Of a stretch of 64,000 bases of DNA, positions 9,592 through 17,323 are shown in pieces; the stretch's first letter is position 1, and each line of letters opens with the position of its first letter. This DNA is from Roseococcus sp. (GTDB lineage: Bacteria > Pseudomonadota > Alphaproteobacteria > Acetobacterales > Acetobacteraceae). Position numbers and translations under genes: made by a program. The notes beneath the pieces were generated by a model. That model was given only the letters and a program-made list of their open reading frames with translations. It was not told the DNA's origin and did not search any database. The DNA lies in contig JAOAIK010000017.1 of NCBI GenBank assembly GCA_026414745.1, forward strand, positions 60,724 through 124,723, in the 5' to 3' direction.

Positions 9592-10637
9592 GCCACCGAG
9601 GCGCGCGGGTCGGCCACGCCGTAGAGCAGGTCCACCAGCAGGTTCACCGCCACGAAGATCGCCGCCATCAGCAGCACGAAGCCCTGCACCGGCGCGTAGT
9701 CCGAGGCGAGCAGCGCATCGAGCGCGTAGGAGGCGACGCCGGGCCAGGAGAACACCTTCTCGACCAGCACATTGGCGCCGAGCATGGTGGAGAAGACGAT
9801 GCCCGAGATGGTCAGCACCGGGATCAGCGCGTTGCGCAGCGCATAGACCAGCACCACCCGCCGCCCCGAAAGGCCCAGGCTGCGCGCCGTGCGGATGAAC
9901 TCGCTGCCCAGCACCGCGAGCATGGAGGCGCGCGTCATCCGCGCCAGCGGCGCCAGCACGAAGAGGGCCATGGTCGCGGCCGGCAGCACGAGCTGCGCGG
10001 CCGCCGCGCGCCAGCCCTCCCAGTCGCCCACCAGGGCGAAGTCCACCAGCAGGAAGCCCGTGATGCCGGGCGGCGATGCGGCGAAGACGTCGAGCCGCCC
10101 GGTGGGGTCGGGCGCCCAGGCCAGCAGGTAATAGAACACGTAGACGAGCAGCAGCCCCGAGACGAAGGTGGGCACGCAGACGCCCAGCGTGCAGAGGAAG
10201 CGCACCAGGTGGTCCACCGGCGAGCCCGGCCGCAGCGCGGCCAGGATGCCGAGCGGCAGGGCCAGGACGAGGGCGAGGAACAGGGCGGAGAAGGTGAGCT
10301 CCAGCGAGGCCGGCAGCCGCTCGAGCAGGTCAGCGCGCACCGGCTGGCCGGTGGTCATGGACAAGCCGAGCTCGCCGCGCCCCACATCCCAGAGATAGCG
10401 CAGGAGCTGCTCTGGCAGCGGGCGATCGAGGCCCATCTGCTGGCGCACCATCTCGATCTCGGCCTGCCCGCCGGCCGCGCCGGCGGCGAAGAACACCGCC
10501 GGATCGCCGGGCAGCACGCGCATGAGGATGAAGGTGAAGACCAGCACCCCGAACAGCGCGGGCAGGGCGGAGAGGAGCCGGATCCCCACCCGCCGCGCCG
10601 CCCGGCGCAGCGGCCCCTGCGGCAGCGCCTCAGACAC
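9588..10637 (-). CDS. Peptide-type ABC transporter permease (DppB family)
   Basis: 349-residue inner membrane permease of the DppB/OppB family. It opens with a typical first helix (RLLSALPALFGVLVFTFILM) and the LPGDPA motif (about 43-48), and carries the EAA-type loop as FIRTARSLGLSGRRVVLVYA in the second half, followed by ALRNALIP. It is longer than many DppB proteins because of a loop at about residues 175-205 (PDPTGRLDVFAASPPGITG). The GTG start at 10637 overlaps the binding protein stop by 8 bases. It forms the translocation channel with the DppC-type partner. Confidence 0.92.
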   Translation of the reverse strand: MSEALPQGPLRRAARRVGIRLLSALPALFGVLVFTFILMRVLPGDPAVFFAAGAAGGQAEIEMVRQQMGLDRPLPEQLLRYLWDVGRGELGLSMTTGQPVRADLLERLPASLELTFSALFLALVLALPLGILAALRPGSPVDHLVRFLCTLGVCVPTFVSGLLLVYVFYYLLAWAPDPTGRLDVFAASPPGITGFLLVDFALVGDWEGWRAAAAQLVLPAATMALFVLAPLARMTRASMLAVLGSEFIRTARSLGLSGRRVVLVYALRNALIPVLTISGIVFSTMLGANVLVEKVFSWPGVASYALDALLASDYAPVQGFVLLMAAIFVAVNLLVDLLYGVADPRASVA

Positions 10638-12234
10638 GCCGCAGGTCGCGGAAATCGGCCTGGCGGTAGAACTGGTAGGTGTAGCCGTCCATGTTCTGCG
10701 CCATCACCGCCTCGTGCAGGGGCTGCCACATCAGCAGCAGGGGCACCTGCTCGTTCAGGATTTCGATCATGCGCTTCGCCTGGCGCTCATAGGCGGCGGC
10801 GTCGGTCTCGAACTGGGCGCGCTCGACCAGCGCGTTCATTTCCGCGTCGTCGAAGCTCGCGAAGTTCCAGCGCTGCGGGCGGGTGAAGTAGAGGCGGAAG
10901 AAGTAGTAGGTGGCCGGCAGCCAGGCCGTGCCGCCCTCGGTGTAGAAGGGCAGGGTGCGCTCGGCCTGGGCGGTGTTGAACTGCGCGTCCGGCAGCTTGC
11001 GGATCTCCACCTGGATGCCGATCCGGCCCAGCGCCTCGCGCACCAGCGCCGCCATGGGCTCGGCCCAGGCCGAGATGCCCACGCCGATGGTGAAGGTGGT
11101 GCTGAAGCCGTTGGGATGGCCGGACTGGCGGAGCAGCTCCCGCGCGCGGTCGAGATCCTGGCGCAGCGGCATCGGCTGCGGGAAGTCGGAGCTCTCCGGC
11201 GTGCCGGACCAGTTGGCCCCGAACAGCGGGCGCCCGCGACCGAACAGCGCGGCCTGGAACAGATCCTGGTAGGGCATGGCGGCGGCGATGGCCTGGCGCA
11301 CGCGCAGGTCGTCGAAGGGCGCCATGCGGTTGTTCATGGAGATGTGCGTGAAGCCGTTGGTCTGCGGGATGGAGACCACGCGCACCCGGCCGCGCTGCGA
11401 CAGCGCCTGCACGTCGCTCGGGCTGAGGTCTATGCAGAGATCGGCATCGCCGCGTTCCACGAGGCTCGCGCGGGTGGCCGGCTCGGGCACGGTCTGGATG
11501 ATGATGCGGCGGAAATAGGGGAGAGGCCCGCCCTTCCAGGCCTCGTTCCGGCGCAGCACGGTCTGCTGGCCCGGGCGGTGGGTTTCGACGATGTAGGCGC
11601 CGCTGGCCGCGGCGTTGTCGCGCATCCAGTTCAGCGCCCAGGGGTCGTCGGCCGTGGCGTGGCGCTTCGCCAGGGTGCTGTTCACCATGATGGCGTAGGG
11701 CACGCAGGTGTTGGACAGCGCCAGCCGGTCGGGCTTGTCGAGCAGCATCTCCACCGCCCGGGGTCCGACGATGCGGAACTGCTCGGGCCGCGTGATGGAG
11801 CCGAGCTGCATCTGCGGCGGCGCCAGCGAGCGTGCCGAGACGGTGCGGTCGAGCGACCATTTCACGTCCTCGGCGGTCACGGGCGTGCCGTCGTGCCAGG
11901 TGGCGCCCTCGCGCAGCACGAAGGTGAAGCGCAGCCCGTCGGGGCTGCGCTCGATCCGCTCGGCCAGCTCGCCGCGGATGGAGTTGTGGTCGAAGATCCA
12001 GTTGCCCTCGAACTGCCGGCGGCCGAAGGCGGCGAGCCGGTCATAGACGTTCATGCTCAGGCCGAAGGACTCGCGCGTCGCGCCCGGCACGGTGGGGTCC
12101 AGCGTGTTGATCACGTTGCCCGTGACGTAGCGCAGGGTCTCGGCGCGGGTCTGCGCCGCGGCGTCCCTCGGCGCCGGGAGAAGGGCGGCGGCCGAGCCGC
12201 CCGCCGCGAGAAGACCCCTGCGATTCACTTCCAT
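10630..12234 (-). CDS. Peptide-type ABC transporter substrate-binding protein
   Basis: 534-residue periplasmic binding protein of the SBP_bac_5 (DppA/OppA) family and first gene of the importer-hyuAB operon. The N-terminus MEVNRRGLLAAGG carries a twin-arginine-like signal followed by a hydrophobic stretch and an AAAQ cleavage region near residue 28. The family core appears in order: TLDPT, LREGATWHDGTPVTAEDV (about residues 108-125) and DLRVRQAIAAAMP in the second lobe. The ATG at 12234 was preferred over the GTG at 12243 because GGAGG lies 8 bases upstream of it. A promoter-like TTGGCG-18-TAGCGT sits at 12288-12317. Ligand not deducible. Confidence 0.92.
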   Translation of the reverse strand: MEVNRRGLLAAGGSAAALLPAPRDAAAQTRAETLRYVTGNVINTLDPTVPGATRESFGLSMNVYDRLAAFGRRQFEGNWIFDHNSIRGELAERIERSPDGLRFTFVLREGATWHDGTPVTAEDVKWSLDRTVSARSLAPPQMQLGSITRPEQFRIVGPRAVEMLLDKPDRLALSNTCVPYAIMVNSTLAKRHATADDPWALNWMRDNAAASGAYIVETHRPGQQTVLRRNEAWKGGPLPYFRRIIIQTVPEPATRASLVERGDADLCIDLSPSDVQALSQRGRVRVVSIPQTNGFTHISMNNRMAPFDDLRVRQAIAAAMPYQDLFQAALFGRGRPLFGANWSGTPESSDFPQPMPLRQDLDRARELLRQSGHPNGFSTTFTIGVGISAWAEPMAALVREALGRIGIQVEIRKLPDAQFNTAQAERTLPFYTEGGTAWLPATYYFFRLYFTRPQRWNFASFDDAEMNALVERAQFETDAAAYERQAKRMIEILNEQVPLLLMWQPLHEAVMAQNMDGYTYQFYRQADFRDLRRV

Positions 12235-12287
12235 GGTCGCCACCTCCGGTTGGTCCGCGGGCGCCTGGCGTCTCTTCCTCGCCTGTC

Positions 12288-12317
12288 ACGCTAGCGGGAA
12301 TCGGCGGCCCTCGCCAA
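12288..12317 (-). promoter_or_regulatory. Candidate promoter of the ABC-hyuAB operon
   Basis: On the minus strand TTGGCG (12317-12312) and TAGCGT (12293-12288) are 18 bases apart and lie about 55 bases upstream of the binding protein start. The layout matches other promoter-like sites in this window that precede operon starts. Confidence 0.45.
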
Positions 12318-12352
12318 GCGCGATGTCGTGGCCCGGAGGGCGCGCCGCACGG

Positions 12353-13345
12353 TCAGGAGACGTCTATCTGCACGCCCTCGCGGCGCACCACCGCGCCCCA
12401 CTTCTCGATCTCGTTGCGGACGAAGGCCGAGAACTCCTCGGGCGTGCCATAGGCGGTGACGCCGCCCATCTCCGCGAAGCGCCGCCGCGTCTCTTCGCGG
12501 CCCAGGAGCTCGCGCATCTCGAGGTTGATGGCGGTCAGCGCAGGCCGGGGGATGCCGGCGGGGGCGAAGATGCCGAACCAGGTGCTCACGTCATAGTCGC
12601 GCAGCTCGGGCATCGTCTCGCGCAGCGCGGGAAGGTCCGGGAGCTGCGCGCTGCGGTCCGCGCTGGTGACGGCGAGCGCGCGCACGCGCTCGGCGCGGAT
12701 GTGCGGCAGCGCGGTGGTGAGGTTGTCGAACATGAACTGGATGTTGCCCGCCAGGAGGTCGAGCATCGCCGGCGCCGATCCGCGGTAATGCGCGGGCTGG
12801 GCGGAGGTGCCGGTGAGCTGATGGAACCAGGCGGCCGAGAGGTGCGGCGACTGCCCCACCCCCGCGGTGCCGTAGATCAGCCGCCCCGGGTTGGCGCGCA
12901 GATGCGCCACCAGCTCCGGCACCGTGCGCGCGGGGATGGAGGGGTGGATCACGAGCACATTCGGCCCGCGGATCATATTGGAGACGGGCTGCAGCTGCTC
13001 CGGCCGGTAGGGCAGGTTGCGGAACAGCGAGTAGGCGATGGCCTGCGGGCCGATGTTGCCGGTCAGCAGCGTGTGGCCGTCGGGCGCGGCGCGCACCACC
13101 TCGGCGGTGGCGATGGTGCCGCCGCCGCCGCCCTTGTTCTCGACGACGACGGGGGTGCCCCAGCGCGCCTGCAGATGCGTGGCCAGCAGCCGGCCCATGA
13201 TGTCGGTCGTGCCGCCGGGCGCCGCGGCCACGACCATGCGCATGGGCTGCGTCGGCCGCCACTCCTGCGCCCGCGCCGGGCCTGCGGCCCAGGCGGGCAG
13301 GACCAGCGGGGTGGCGAGGACGCTGCGTCGGGCGATGCTGTTCAC
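12353..13345 (-). CDS. Bug/TctC-family tripartite tricarboxylate receptor-like protein
   Basis: 330-residue periplasmic binding protein of the Bug (Bordetella uptake gene)/TctC family, which typically binds carboxylates, amides or similar small acids. A signal sequence with twin arginines (SIARRSVLATPL) ends near ARAQ at about residue 26. Family motifs: VVAAAPGGTTDIMGR (about 38-52), VVENKGGGGG, ARTVPELVAHLRANPG and FGIFAPAGIP. The GTG start at 13345 has GGGAGG about 5 bases upstream and is preferred over a longer frame that lacks a signal peptide. It is the last gene of the long degradation run, 31 bases after a crotonase gene, so it may bring in a substrate for that pathway. No TctA/TctB channel genes are nearby. 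Confidence 0.92.
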   Translation of the reverse strand: MNSIARRSVLATPLVLPAWAAGPARAQEWRPTQPMRMVVAAAPGGTTDIMGRLLATHLQARWGTPVVVENKGGGGGTIATAEVVRAAPDGHTLLTGNIGPQAIAYSLFRNLPYRPEQLQPVSNMIRGPNVLVIHPSIPARTVPELVAHLRANPGRLIYGTAGVGQSPHLSAAWFHQLTGTSAQPAHYRGSAPAMLDLLAGNIQFMFDNLTTALPHIRAERVRALAVTSADRSAQLPDLPALRETMPELRDYDVSTWFGIFAPAGIPRPALTAINLEMRELLGREETRRRFAEMGGVTAYGTPEEFSAFVRNEIEKWGAVVRREGVQIDVS

Positions 13346-13376
13346 GGTGACCTCCCTTCTTCTGTTCTTCGCCTGC

Positions 13377-14126
13377 TCATGGGCGCGGCTCGAGAAATCG
13401 GCGCAGCAGCGCCCGGGTGGCGGGCGCCGCATGCTGCCGCAGCAGAAGGGCGCAGGCCGCGTCGAGATCGCGCTCCAGCAGCGCCGCGCCGGCGGGGCGC
13501 GCCGCGCGGGCGGCGGCGAGCGCGGGCGCGCGCGCGCGGTGGAAGGCGAGGCGCGCCTCGGCCGCTTCGGCGAAGCCCTCGGCGGGGAGGATCTCGGTCA
13601 CCAGCCCCATCGCCTGCGCCTCGGCGGCCGAGAGCAGCCGTCCGCCCAGGGTCAGCGCCTGGACCAGCGCCTCGGGCAGGCGCCGGCGCAGCACCGCGGC
13701 CACCACGGCGGGGAAGAGACCGAGCTGGATTTCCGGCCAGCCCAGCGTGGTGTCCTCCGCGGCGATGACGAGATCGGCGAGCGCCGCCATCGCCGCCCCC
13801 GCCCCCAGCGTGCGCCCATGCGCCAGCACCGCGACCGGCACGGCGGAACGCTCCAGCGCGAGCATCAGCGCCGAGAAGGCGAGAAGCTGCCGGCGCAGCG
13901 CCTGCTCGTCCGCCGCGAACTCCCGCACATCCGCGCCGCCGCAGAAGCCCTTGGGCCCGCGCCCCGCGATGACGACGAGATCGAGCCCCGCGCGCTGGCC
14001 GAGCGCGCCGAGGCGCTCCGCCACCTCCTCCATCATCGCCGCGGTCAGCGCATTGAGCTTGGCCGGCCGGTCGAGGGTGAGCCGCGCGAGGCCACCCTCC
14101 TCGGCGAGGAGGAGATGGCCGGTCAT
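13377..14126 (-). CDS. Enoyl-CoA hydratase/isomerase family protein
   Basis: 249-residue crotonase-fold protein. It has the LTLDRPAKLNALT start of the fold (about 16-28), the oxyanion-hole segment FCGGADVREFA (about 68-78) and the second oxyanion loop GRTLGAGAAMAALADLVIA (about 107-125). In that loop the position of the hydratase Glu144 is Ala (AGAAM rather than GGGCE), whereas the second catalytic Glu region WPEIQLGLFP retains Glu. This suggests an isomerase, hydrolase or divergent hydratase rather than a classical hydratase. The ATG at 14126 overlaps the MaoC gene stop (ATGA). It belongs to the aldolase/DUF35/MaoC block. Confidence 0.85.
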   Translation of the reverse strand: MTGHLLLAEEGGLARLTLDRPAKLNALTAAMMEEVAERLGALGQRAGLDLVVIAGRGPKGFCGGADVREFAADEQALRRQLLAFSALMLALERSAVPVAVLAHGRTLGAGAAMAALADLVIAAEDTTLGWPEIQLGLFPAVVAAVLRRRLPEALVQALTLGGRLLSAAEAQAMGLVTEILPAEGFAEAAEARLAFHRARAPALAAARAARPAGAALLERDLDAACALLLRQHAAPATRALLRRFLEPRP

Positions 14127-14488
14127 CCCCCCGCCTCCCCGGGCCAGGCGACGCCGCGGATCACCTCCTGCCCCGCCTCGTCGCGCACCCAGACGGCGAA
14201 GCCGCCCTCGGCGCGCCGCTCGCCGCCGGCGGTGACGCGCGTTCCCTGCGGCACGGGCCGCAGGAAGCGCACCTCCAGCGTGATGGGCGCCGCCACGCCG
14301 AGGCCCTGGCGCAGCGCCTGCCAGACCAGGCTGAGCGAGAGCATGCCATGCGCGACGGGCCGGCCGAAGGGCGTTCCGGCCGCGAAGGCTTCGTCCACGT
14401 GCAGCGGGTTGTAGTCGTCGGTCAGCGCGGCCCAGGCGAGAATCGCCTCGCCGTCCATGGTCATGGACAGGCTGGGCAGGCGGTCCAT
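14123..14488 (-). CDS. MaoC-family hot-dog dehydratase, active-site-bearing
   Basis: 121-residue single hot-dog domain of the MaoC/(R)-hydratase type. The hydratase-2 motif is intact: DDYNPLHVD with Asp25 and His30, followed by FGRPVAHGMLSLSLV (about 41-55). Such proteins hydrate 2-enoyl-CoA thioesters. The preceding gene encodes a second hot-dog protein that lacks this motif, so the two may form a heterodimer in which only this chain is catalytic, as in the ChsH1-ChsH2 hydratase of steroid side-chain degradation (established for that system; here inference). The gene starts four bases after its partner ends and overlaps the crotonase gene by four bases. Confidence 0.87.
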   Translation of the reverse strand: MDRLPSLSMTMDGEAILAWAALTDDYNPLHVDEAFAAGTPFGRPVAHGMLSLSLVWQALRQGLGVAAPITLEVRFLRPVPQGTRVTAGGERRAEGGFAVWVRDEAGQEVIRGVAWPGEAGG

Positions 14489-14491
14489 GGC

Positions 14492-14878
14492 TCAGGCGGC
14501 CCAGAGCACGGTCATGCGCGCGCGGAAGGCGGGCGCGCCGTCCGCGCCGGCGGTGACGCCCTCGAACGTGACCCAGCGGCGCTCGCCCTTCCGTTCCTTG
14601 CCCGCGCAGGCGATGGCCGTGCGCAGGGTCTCGCCGAGCCTGGGCAGGCGGATGATCTCGACGCGCTGCGCCCCGTGCACGTTGCCGGGGGGGCGCGGCT
14701 GCAGCAGCGCGGCATAGGCGCGCATGAAGACGGGCGCGGTCATGCCCTGGGGCATGGTGTCGGTGGCCGGATCGTGCGGGAAGAGCGCGGTCCAGGCCGC
14801 GAAGAGAGGCGGCTCCAGGGTGAAGCTGTGGGCGCCGAAATCCTGGCCCGGCTGGAAGGCGTCGAAGGTCAGCGTCAT
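14492..14878 (-). CDS. MaoC-like hot-dog protein lacking the hydratase motif
   Basis: 128-residue protein with hot-dog features: an N-terminal FGAHSFTLEPP strand region and the VHGAQRVEIIRLPRLGETL segment typical of the N-terminal half of MaoC-like dehydratases (FAS1-like dehydratase domain). It lacks the D-x-N-P-x-H motif present in the next gene. That fits a structural or substrate-binding partner subunit. The ATG at 14878 overlaps the DUF35 gene stop (ATGA), and the catalytic MaoC gene begins four bases after its end, so DUF35, this protein and MaoC are likely made in equal amounts. Family assignment is by motif recognition and carries some doubt. Confidence 0.72.
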   Translation of the reverse strand: MTLTFDAFQPGQDFGAHSFTLEPPLFAAWTALFPHDPATDTMPQGMTAPVFMRAYAALLQPRPPGNVHGAQRVEIIRLPRLGETLRTAIACAGKERKGERRWVTFEGVTAGADGAPAFRARMTVLWAA

Positions 14879-15288
14879 GGGGCGGCCTCCGCATGGGGCA
14901 GCGCGATGGCGTCCGGCCCGGCGGGCGGATCGAAGCCGATGACGACCGGCGCGCCGATTCGCGGCGCCTCGGCCATCGCTCCGCGCAGCCGCACCAGCAG
15001 GCGCGGCCCCTCCGCCAGCGTGACGAGGGCGAGGGTGTAGGGCACCTCATCCCGGAACGCGGCGGAGGGCGCGCGATGAACGGTGGTGTGGCTGGCGATG
15101 ACGCCGCGGCCGCACGCCTCCTCCCAGCGCGGCGGGGCCTTGGCGTGGCAGTGGCCGCAGAGGGCGCGCGGGGGGAACTGCGCCGCGCCGCAGGCCGCGC
15201 AGCGCTGGATGCGCAGCACGCCGCGCGCCGCGCCCTCCCAGAAGGGGCGGGATTCGGCGTTGGGGACGGGCAGCGGCGTCTGCGCCAT
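14875..15288 (-). CDS. DUF35 zinc-ribbon/OB-fold protein
   Basis: 137-residue protein of the DUF35 (ChsH2 C-terminal-like) family: an N-terminal helix (ESRPFWEGAARGVLRIQRC), a rubredoxin-like zinc ribbon with Cys30, Cys33, Cys44 and Cys47, then an OB-fold with PYTLALVTLAEGPRLLVRL. DUF35 proteins bind thiolase-like Ltp2 aldolases and are needed for their retro-aldol activity in steroid side-chain catabolism (known for that family). Here the gene lies directly after such a thiolase-like gene, one base apart, which is the expected pairing. The ATG at 15288 was chosen because the family N-terminal helix begins there; the longer frame upstream is a shadow of the thiolase gene. Confidence 0.88.
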   Translation of the reverse strand: MAQTPLPVPNAESRPFWEGAARGVLRIQRCAACGAAQFPPRALCGHCHAKAPPRWEEACGRGVIASHTTVHRAPSAAFRDEVPYTLALVTLAEGPRLLVRLRGAMAEAPRIGAPVVIGFDPPAGPDAIALPHAEAAP

Positions 15289-15289
15289 G

Positions 15290-16438
15290 TCAGGCCCTTC
15301 CGAGGACCAGCGCGGCATGGGTCGAGAGGATGCCGCCATCGCCATGCACATAGGCGAGCTCGGCCCCCGTCACCTGCCGGGCCTCGGCCTCGCCACGGAG
15401 TTGGCGCACGGCCTCCAGCACATGGAACAGCCCGCCCGCCGCGCCCGGATGCGCGAAGGAGAGCAGCCCGCCATGGGTGTTGCAGGGCAGCCGCCCGCCG
15501 AGGTCGAGCGCGCCCGCCAGCGCCGCCGGCCCGGCCTCGCCCTTCTCGAAGAAGCCGATCGCCTCGAGTTCGAGCAGGAGGGTGATGGTGAAGCTGTCGT
15601 AGATCTCGGCCACGTCCACGTCGGCAGGGGAGACGCCCGCCCGTCCGAAGGCCTGTTCGGCGGCCTCGCGGCAGCCGAAGGCGGTGAGCGAGGGGGCGGC
15701 GATCAGGTGCTCGTGCGTCGTCTTCTGGCCCGTGCCGAGCAGGCGCACGGGCCGGCGCGTGTCGCGCGCCGCATCGGCCGCGCTGACGATGGCGGCCGCG
15801 CCGCCGTCCGAGATCAGGCAGCAGTCGAGCAGCTTGAGCGGCGAGGCGATGACGCGCGAGCGCAGCACCTCCTCCACCGTGATCGGCGCGCGCATCTGCG
15901 CGCCGGGGTGGCGCGCGGCATGGGTGCGGCAGGACACGGCCATGGCGGCCAGATGCTCCTCCGTCACGCCGTATTCGTGCATGTAGGCCTGCGCGACGAG
16001 CGCGTAGAGGGCGGGGATGCTCACGCCCAGCGGGCGTTCGAACTGCGGGTGTCCGACCTCGGCCAGCGCCGCCACGGCCCTGTCGCGCGAGAGGCCGGAG
16101 AGGCGGTTGTCGCCCATCACGACCAGGACGTGCCGGCACAGCCCGGCCTCGACCAGCGCCGCCGCCTGCATCACGGCGACGCAGCCCGTCGCGCCGCCGC
16201 ACTGGATGGCGGCGGACCATGCCGGCTGGATGCCGAAGGACTCGCAGAACACCGAGGCGAGCATCAGGTGCGGCTCGGTGAAGGAATAGGCGCAGAGCAC
16301 GCCGTCGAGATCGTCGGGCGAGAGGCCGGCATCCTCCAGCGCGCGCAGGGCGGCCTCGCTGTGCAGCCCCATGCAGGAGGAGCCGGGAAGCTCGCCCACC
16401 GCCGTCTCGCCGATGCCGGTGATGGCGGCGCGCATCAT
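15290..16438 (-). CDS. Cys-less thiolase-like protein, Ltp2-type aldolase candidate
   Basis: 382-residue thiolase-fold protein of the SCP-x/lipid-transfer subgroup. The nucleophilic Cys motif of thiolases (C-x-S-G) is replaced by GGATG at 81-85, which places Gly82 at the Cys position. The usual catalytic His of the second motif is replaced by Tyr280 (AEIYDSFT). The GGLLSFAHPG loop with His330 is kept. Loss of Cys argues against thiolysis; the combination with a DUF35 neighbour fits the Ltp2 class, which cleaves a beta-hydroxy acyl-CoA by retro-aldol reaction (family knowledge; function here inferred). Tandem ATG codons at 16438 and 16435 overlap the upstream crotonase stop, with GGAGGAGG just upstream. 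Confidence 0.82.
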   Translation of the reverse strand: MMRAAITGIGETAVGELPGSSCMGLHSEAALRALEDAGLSPDDLDGVLCAYSFTEPHLMLASVFCESFGIQPAWSAAIQCGGATGCVAVMQAAALVEAGLCRHVLVVMGDNRLSGLSRDRAVAALAEVGHPQFERPLGVSIPALYALVAQAYMHEYGVTEEHLAAMAVSCRTHAARHPGAQMRAPITVEEVLRSRVIASPLKLLDCCLISDGGAAAIVSAADAARDTRRPVRLLGTGQKTTHEHLIAAPSLTAFGCREAAEQAFGRAGVSPADVDVAEIYDSFTITLLLELEAIGFFEKGEAGPAALAGALDLGGRLPCNTHGGLLSFAHPGAAGGLFHVLEAVRQLRGEAEARQVTGAELAYVHGDGGILSTHAALVLGRA

Positions 16439-17259
16439 GCCTCCTCCGCCCCGGCGGCCATCCGGTCCCAGTCGAAGGGCAAGGGCTGCTTGTCGAGGAA
16501 GCGCCGCACCGCCTCGCCATGCTCGGCGCTGGTGATGGCGAGCGCCTGGGCATAGGCCTCCAGCTCGGCCAGGGTGCGCTGGTCGAGGTTGTAGGACTGG
16601 TTCATCGCCGATTTCGCCATGCCGAGCCCGGCGGTGGAGGCGTGGCGGAAGCGCCCCGCGAAGGCCATGGCGCGCGCGAGCAGCGCCTCCTCGGGATGCA
16701 CCTCCAGCACGATGCCCAGGCGCCGGGCCTCCTCCGCGTCCACCGTGCGGCCCGTCATCGCGAGTTCCTTCGCGCGCTGCAGGCCGACGACGCGCGGCAG
16801 CAGCCAGAAGCCGCCGAGATCGGGCACCAGCCCGATGCGGACGAACACGGCGCAGAAGCGCGCGCGCGGGCTGGCCAGCACGAAATCGGCGCAGAGCGCC
16901 AGCATGAAGCCGGCGCCGAAGGCGGGCCCGTCCACCGCCGCGATCACCGGCTTCTCGAGGTTCACCAGCTCGGGGAACCACACGTGAAGGTCGCGGATGC
17001 GCTGGCGGGCCGCGGCCGCGTCCATGCGCGCCGCGGTGAGCGCCGAGAGATCGCCGCCGGCGCAGAAGGCGCCGCCCGAGCCGGTGATGACCAGCGCCTT
17101 CACCTCCGCCTCGCGCCGGACGCGCAGCACCACGTCGGAGATCTCCTCGCGCATCGCGAGGTCGAGCGCGTTGCGCTTGCCGGGGCGGTCCAGCGTCAGC
17201 ACGCCCACGCCCTGCTCGACGCGCCAGCGGATGGCGGAGTAGCCGCTCACATTCTCCAT
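16435..17259 (-). CDS. Enoyl-CoA hydratase/isomerase family protein
   Basis: 274-residue crotonase-fold protein. The oxyanion-hole segment is FCAGGDLSALT (about 71-81) and the second loop is GPAFGAGFMLALCADFVLA (about 116-134). The first catalytic Glu position is occupied by Met (GAGFML), and LGGFWLLPRVVG replaces the usual G-G-T-Q-R segment, with Asp at the second acid position region (VPDLGG). These features resemble PaaG/isomerase-like or 1,2-epoxyphenylacetyl-CoA isomerase-like crotonases more than hydratases. The ATG at 17259 begins the homologous part; a promoter-like TTGACT-17-TAGCCT lies at 17288-17316. It heads the aldolase/DUF35/MaoC block and overlaps it by four bases. Confidence 0.86.
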   Translation of the reverse strand: MENVSGYSAIRWRVEQGVGVLTLDRPGKRNALDLAMREEISDVVLRVRREAEVKALVITGSGGAFCAGGDLSALTAARMDAAAARQRIRDLHVWFPELVNLEKPVIAAVDGPAFGAGFMLALCADFVLASPRARFCAVFVRIGLVPDLGGFWLLPRVVGLQRAKELAMTGRTVDAEEARRLGIVLEVHPEEALLARAMAFAGRFRHASTAGLGMAKSAMNQSYNLDQRTLAELEAYAQALAITSAEHGEAVRRFLDKQPLPFDWDRMAAGAEEA

Positions 17260-17287
17260 CCAGAATGTTGTTCTCGGACGCAAAGGA

Positions 17288-17316
17288 AGGCTACCGGCGC
17301 GCCCGGCCGGAGTCAA
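17288..17316 (-). promoter_or_regulatory. Candidate internal promoter ahead of the aldolase/DUF35/MaoC block
   Basis: TTGACT (minus strand, 17316-17311) and TAGCCT (17293-17288) are separated by 17 bases, with the crotonase ATG about 28 bases beyond the -10 box. It occupies the 64-base gap after the frameshifted dehydrogenase gene, one of the few gaps in the long run, and would let the block be transcribed on its own. Confidence 0.5.
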
Positions 17317-17323
17317 AGCCGGA

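Noticed and set aside
15083..16555. Long plus-strand open frame opposite the thiolase-like gene
   Set aside because: Low-complexity shadow; the minus-strand thiolase-like frame has clear family motifs and ATGA coupling.
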